From the NCBI GenBank assembly GCA_963766765.1, contig CAVYBR010000017.1, forward strand, positions 1 through 64,000: DNA of 64,000 nt. The letters are read 5' to 3'. Below the pieces are notes generated by a model. That model saw nothing but the letters and a program-made list of their open reading frames with translations, was not told the DNA's origin and did no database searches. Each line of letters starts with the position of its first letter. Positions within the stretch are counted from its first letter, which is position 1. Source of the stretch: JACCQS01 sp963766765. GTDB lineage: Bacteria; Actinomycetota; Actinomycetes; Mycobacteriales; Geodermatophilaceae. Shown here piece after piece: positions 62,980-64,000 of this stretch. Position numbers and translations under genes: made by a program.

Positions 62980-63497
62980 CCGACGACGTGCCGCAGTTCA
63001 CCGGTATCGCCCGTTACCGCGATCCGCAGGGCCGCTTCTCGTTCCGCTACCCCTGGGACTGGTCCGTCGACGATCTGGATCAGGACCGTGAGGGAGTGAT
63101 GCTCAAGCCCGACCCGGATCAGCCGGGCACCTATGTCGCTGCCTGGGTCGCCACGCTGCCCGCCGGGGTAACCGTCGCCGACCTGGCCGACCTGCGGGAC
63201 GGCTTCGATGCGGGCCTGGGTTCACTGCCGGAGCTGCGGGTTCTGGAGACACACGAAGACACGGTCGGCGGAGCGGTCCAGATGACGCGCACAGTCACCT
63301 TTCGCGAGGGTGACCACACCCGCCAACGCTGCGTCCGAGCGCTGTACCTGGACCGGACTCAACTGGTCTACGTGTACCAGGGCGCGACGCCCGACGCCTA
63401 CGAGTACTGGCTCTCGATGGGCAACTACTGCTGGTCCACCCTCGAGATCGCCGACGAGGTCTGGTTCGCCGCGGATCCGGAGTTGAGTCAGGCCTGA
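62976..63497 (+). CDS. Small PsbP/DcrB-like hypothetical protein
   Basis: A 173-residue protein with no signal peptide. YRDPQGRFSFRYPWDWSVDD and the following beta-strands recall the Mog1/PsbP fold seen in small actinobacterial proteins. It is translationally coupled to the importer operon (ATGA overlap), so it should help transport or sensing. I cannot assign a function. Confidence 0.75.
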   Translation: MTDDVPQFTGIARYRDPQGRFSFRYPWDWSVDDLDQDREGVMLKPDPDQPGTYVAAWVATLPAGVTVADLADLRDGFDAGLGSLPELRVLETHEDTVGGAVQMTRTVTFREGDHTRQRCVRALYLDRTQLVYVYQGATPDAYEYWLSMGNYCWSTLEIADEVWFAADPELSQA

Positions 63498-64000
63498 CGT
63501 CGTACGACGGCGACGCCGCCCGGGTCGAGGGCAAGCGGTTCGCCGACCTTGACCGGGCTGCCGGTGAGGAGCTCGGTGCCCGATCGGTCCGGGGTGATCT
63601 CGGCCTTCGCGCTGCCGTGATTGAGGAAGAACAGGCAGTCGCCGCGCTCCGCGACTTCCACTCCGCGCGGCGCCTGATGCACCGGGCCTACACCCGCCCG
63701 GTCGAGCACGGCGCGCACGACGGTCGAGAGCGCTTCGTCGTCCAATCGCGTACCGACGTACAGGGCCCGGCCGCGACCTCGTTCGTGATCGACGATGGCT
63801 GGTTGGCCCGCGAGGGATCCCTCGCCGTATTCGGCCACGACCTGGGCGCCTTCGGGGACGAGCTCGTCCTGCCACTGGGTCGCCGACGCGCTGAAGGTGC
63901 TGCCGAGCAGCGTCGTACCGGCCACCGATCGCACCGCGACCGAAGCGTCCTCAGCGAGTGGGGACAGCTCCCGGACCTGGACGCCGATCACTTCCCGGAG
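63488..64000 (-). CDS. Beta-galactosidase (GH42-like), C-terminal part, runs off the window
   Basis: The last 170 residues of a larger enzyme. REVIGVQVRELSPLAED, a Rossmann-like trimerisation domain with PAIVDHERGRGRALYVGTRLDD, and the terminal beta domain GTELLTGSPVKVGEPLALDPGG match GH42 beta-galactosidases. The catalytic TIM barrel lies beyond the window. Its stop overlaps the end of the converging small gene by 10 bases. It probably cleaves the sugar brought in by the adjacent importer. Confidence 0.75.
   Translation of the reverse strand, partial: LREVIGVQVRELSPLAEDASVAVRSVAGTTLLGSTFSASATQWQDELVPEGAQVVAEYGEGSLAGQPAIVDHERGRGRALYVGTRLDDEALSTVVRAVLDRAGVGPVHQAPRGVEVAERGDCLFFLNHGSAKAEITPDRSGTELLTGSPVKVGEPLALDPGGVAVVRRQA

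Noticed and set aside
1..64000. CRISPR arrays, rRNA genes and complete insertion sequences
   Set aside because: No regularly spaced repeats, no rRNA-like sequence and no transposase gene were seen on either strand.

Overview
The window is high-GC DNA from a secondary-metabolite-producing actinomycete. The grounds are the strong G/C bias at third codon positions, frequent GTG starts, a mycofactocin cluster, LacI-controlled sugar loci and a large NRPS/PKS cluster. A soil genus such as Kribbella or a relative is possible, but the sequence does not fix the genus.

Layout. (1) 1-7.6 kb: a polysaccharide-use locus with a partial LplB-type permease, a frame-broken polysaccharide pyruvyl transferase, a LacI regulator, a 1158-residue secreted heparinase II/III-like lyase, a pyruvyl-transferase scrap and a second LacI regulator with TGACGTTA-type operators. 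(2) 7.6-10.1 kb: a decayed stretch with an AraC-type gene that has lost its HTH, an intact DHFR-like gene and a luciferase-like monooxygenase tail. (3) 10.1-17.4 kb: a mycofactocin (MFT) cluster, mftR, a methyltransferase and mftG leftward, mftA-B-C-D-F rightward, with no mftE. (4) 17.5-53.5 kb: a hybrid NRPS/PKS cluster. It has five adenylation domains, six carrier domains, four condensation domains and one KS-AT-ACP-aminotransferase-C polyketide protein. Tailoring genes are an amidinotransferase, two membrane di-iron desaturases, a SyrP/TauD-type oxygenase, a PLP aminotransferase, two methyltransferases and an MFT-type SDR. Also present are MbtH, a heterodimeric ABC exporter, two Ser thioesterases and a hydrolase with a Cys nucleophile. 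(5) 53.7-56.3 kb: a GNAT gene, a decayed tyrosine recombinase carrying an inserted XRE-type HTH, and a tRNA 3' fragment that looks like an attachment site. (6) 56.3-64 kb: a five-gene Dpp/Opp-type importer (binding-protein gene frameshifted), a small PsbP-like protein and the C-terminal end of a GH42-like beta-galactosidase.

How the genes work together. Five amino acids plus one malonate-type unit (six blocks) need five couplings, and the cluster offers four C domains plus one KS, so the assembly line looks complete. A free-standing A domain with a Thr-like pocket, a free-standing carrier, an MFT-family SDR and a Cys-nucleophile hydrolase resemble the trans-loading branch of syringomycin (SyrB1/SyrC). 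I infer that a carrier-bound Thr-like residue is oxidised with mycofactocin as redox partner and then moved to the main line. Mycofactocin biosynthesis, an MFT-type SDR and an NRPS/PKS line side by side, together with a caspase/CHAT-like protein at the junction, are the most unusual content here.

Caution. Several genes are broken by one-base shifts or single stops (270-1516, about 37733, about 56758, 54813). They may be real pseudogenes or assembly errors; raw reads would decide.
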